Shown one piece after another: positions 6,043-6,045 of a stretch of 6,045 bases of DNA. Numbering within the stretch: the stretch's first letter is position 1; each line of letters opens with the position of its first letter. The translations under genes and the position numbers were made by a program. The DNA comes from Candidatus Zhuqueibacterota bacterium RBG_16_48_16 (GTDB taxonomy: Bacteria > Zhuqueibacterota > Zhuqueibacteria > Residuimicrobiales > Sediminimicrobiaceae). The DNA lies in the NCBI GenBank assembly GCA_001771235.1, contig METF01000222.1:15559-21603 (forward strand). Reading direction: 5' to 3'. The notes below the pieces were generated by a model, which saw only the letters and a program-made list of their open reading frames with translations, was not told the origin of the DNA and did no database searches.

Positions 6043-6045
6043 GCT

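Overview
The window looks like chromosomal DNA from a Gram-negative, anaerobe-type bacterium. A deltaproteobacterial (Desulfobacterota) source is my best guess. It rests on gene style, a possible -24/-12 (sigma-54-type) promoter, strong AGGAGG-type ribosome sites and repeat-rich spacers; there is no 16S or other marker to confirm it. All five convincing genes lie on the + strand.

Bases 1-181 are a regulatory leader. It carries a 21-bp-phased set of dyad sites, an imperfect -24/-12 promoter-like element and a strong Shine-Dalgarno. It feeds copA (182-2860), a Cu(+)-exporting P1B-type ATPase with an unusual front end of one YHS domain plus two heavy-metal-associated (HMA) domains. Next come a small membrane-anchored cupredoxin-like protein (2995-3372) and a membrane-anchored, single-PDZ HtrA/DegS-like serine protease (3529-4695). 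Together these read as a copper and cell-envelope stress module: the ATPase pumps Cu(I) out of the cytoplasm, the cupredoxin may take it on the outer face, and the protease would deal with damaged envelope proteins. The grouping is inferred from adjacency and known family functions.

The spacers within and after this module each carry a degenerate repeat with an exact 8-bp period (2919-2958, 3429-3500, 4697-4720). The middle array changes sense half way and so forms a long dyad.

The 472-bp gap from 4696 to 5167 holds a possible weak terminator, a perfect 14-bp palindrome and two 58-bp near-identical repeats (4943-5000 and 5022-5079). Each 58-bp repeat consists of two inverted REP-like hairpins, an architecture called REPIN. 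Comparison of the hairpins shows compensatory base changes.

The right part carries nuoA (5168-5572, TTG start), encoding a complex I membrane subunit. It is followed not by nuoB but by a small two-CBS-domain protein (5608-6042). I see no tRNA, rRNA, CRISPR array, transposase or phage gene. The least explained material is the repeats and the copA leader rather than the proteins.
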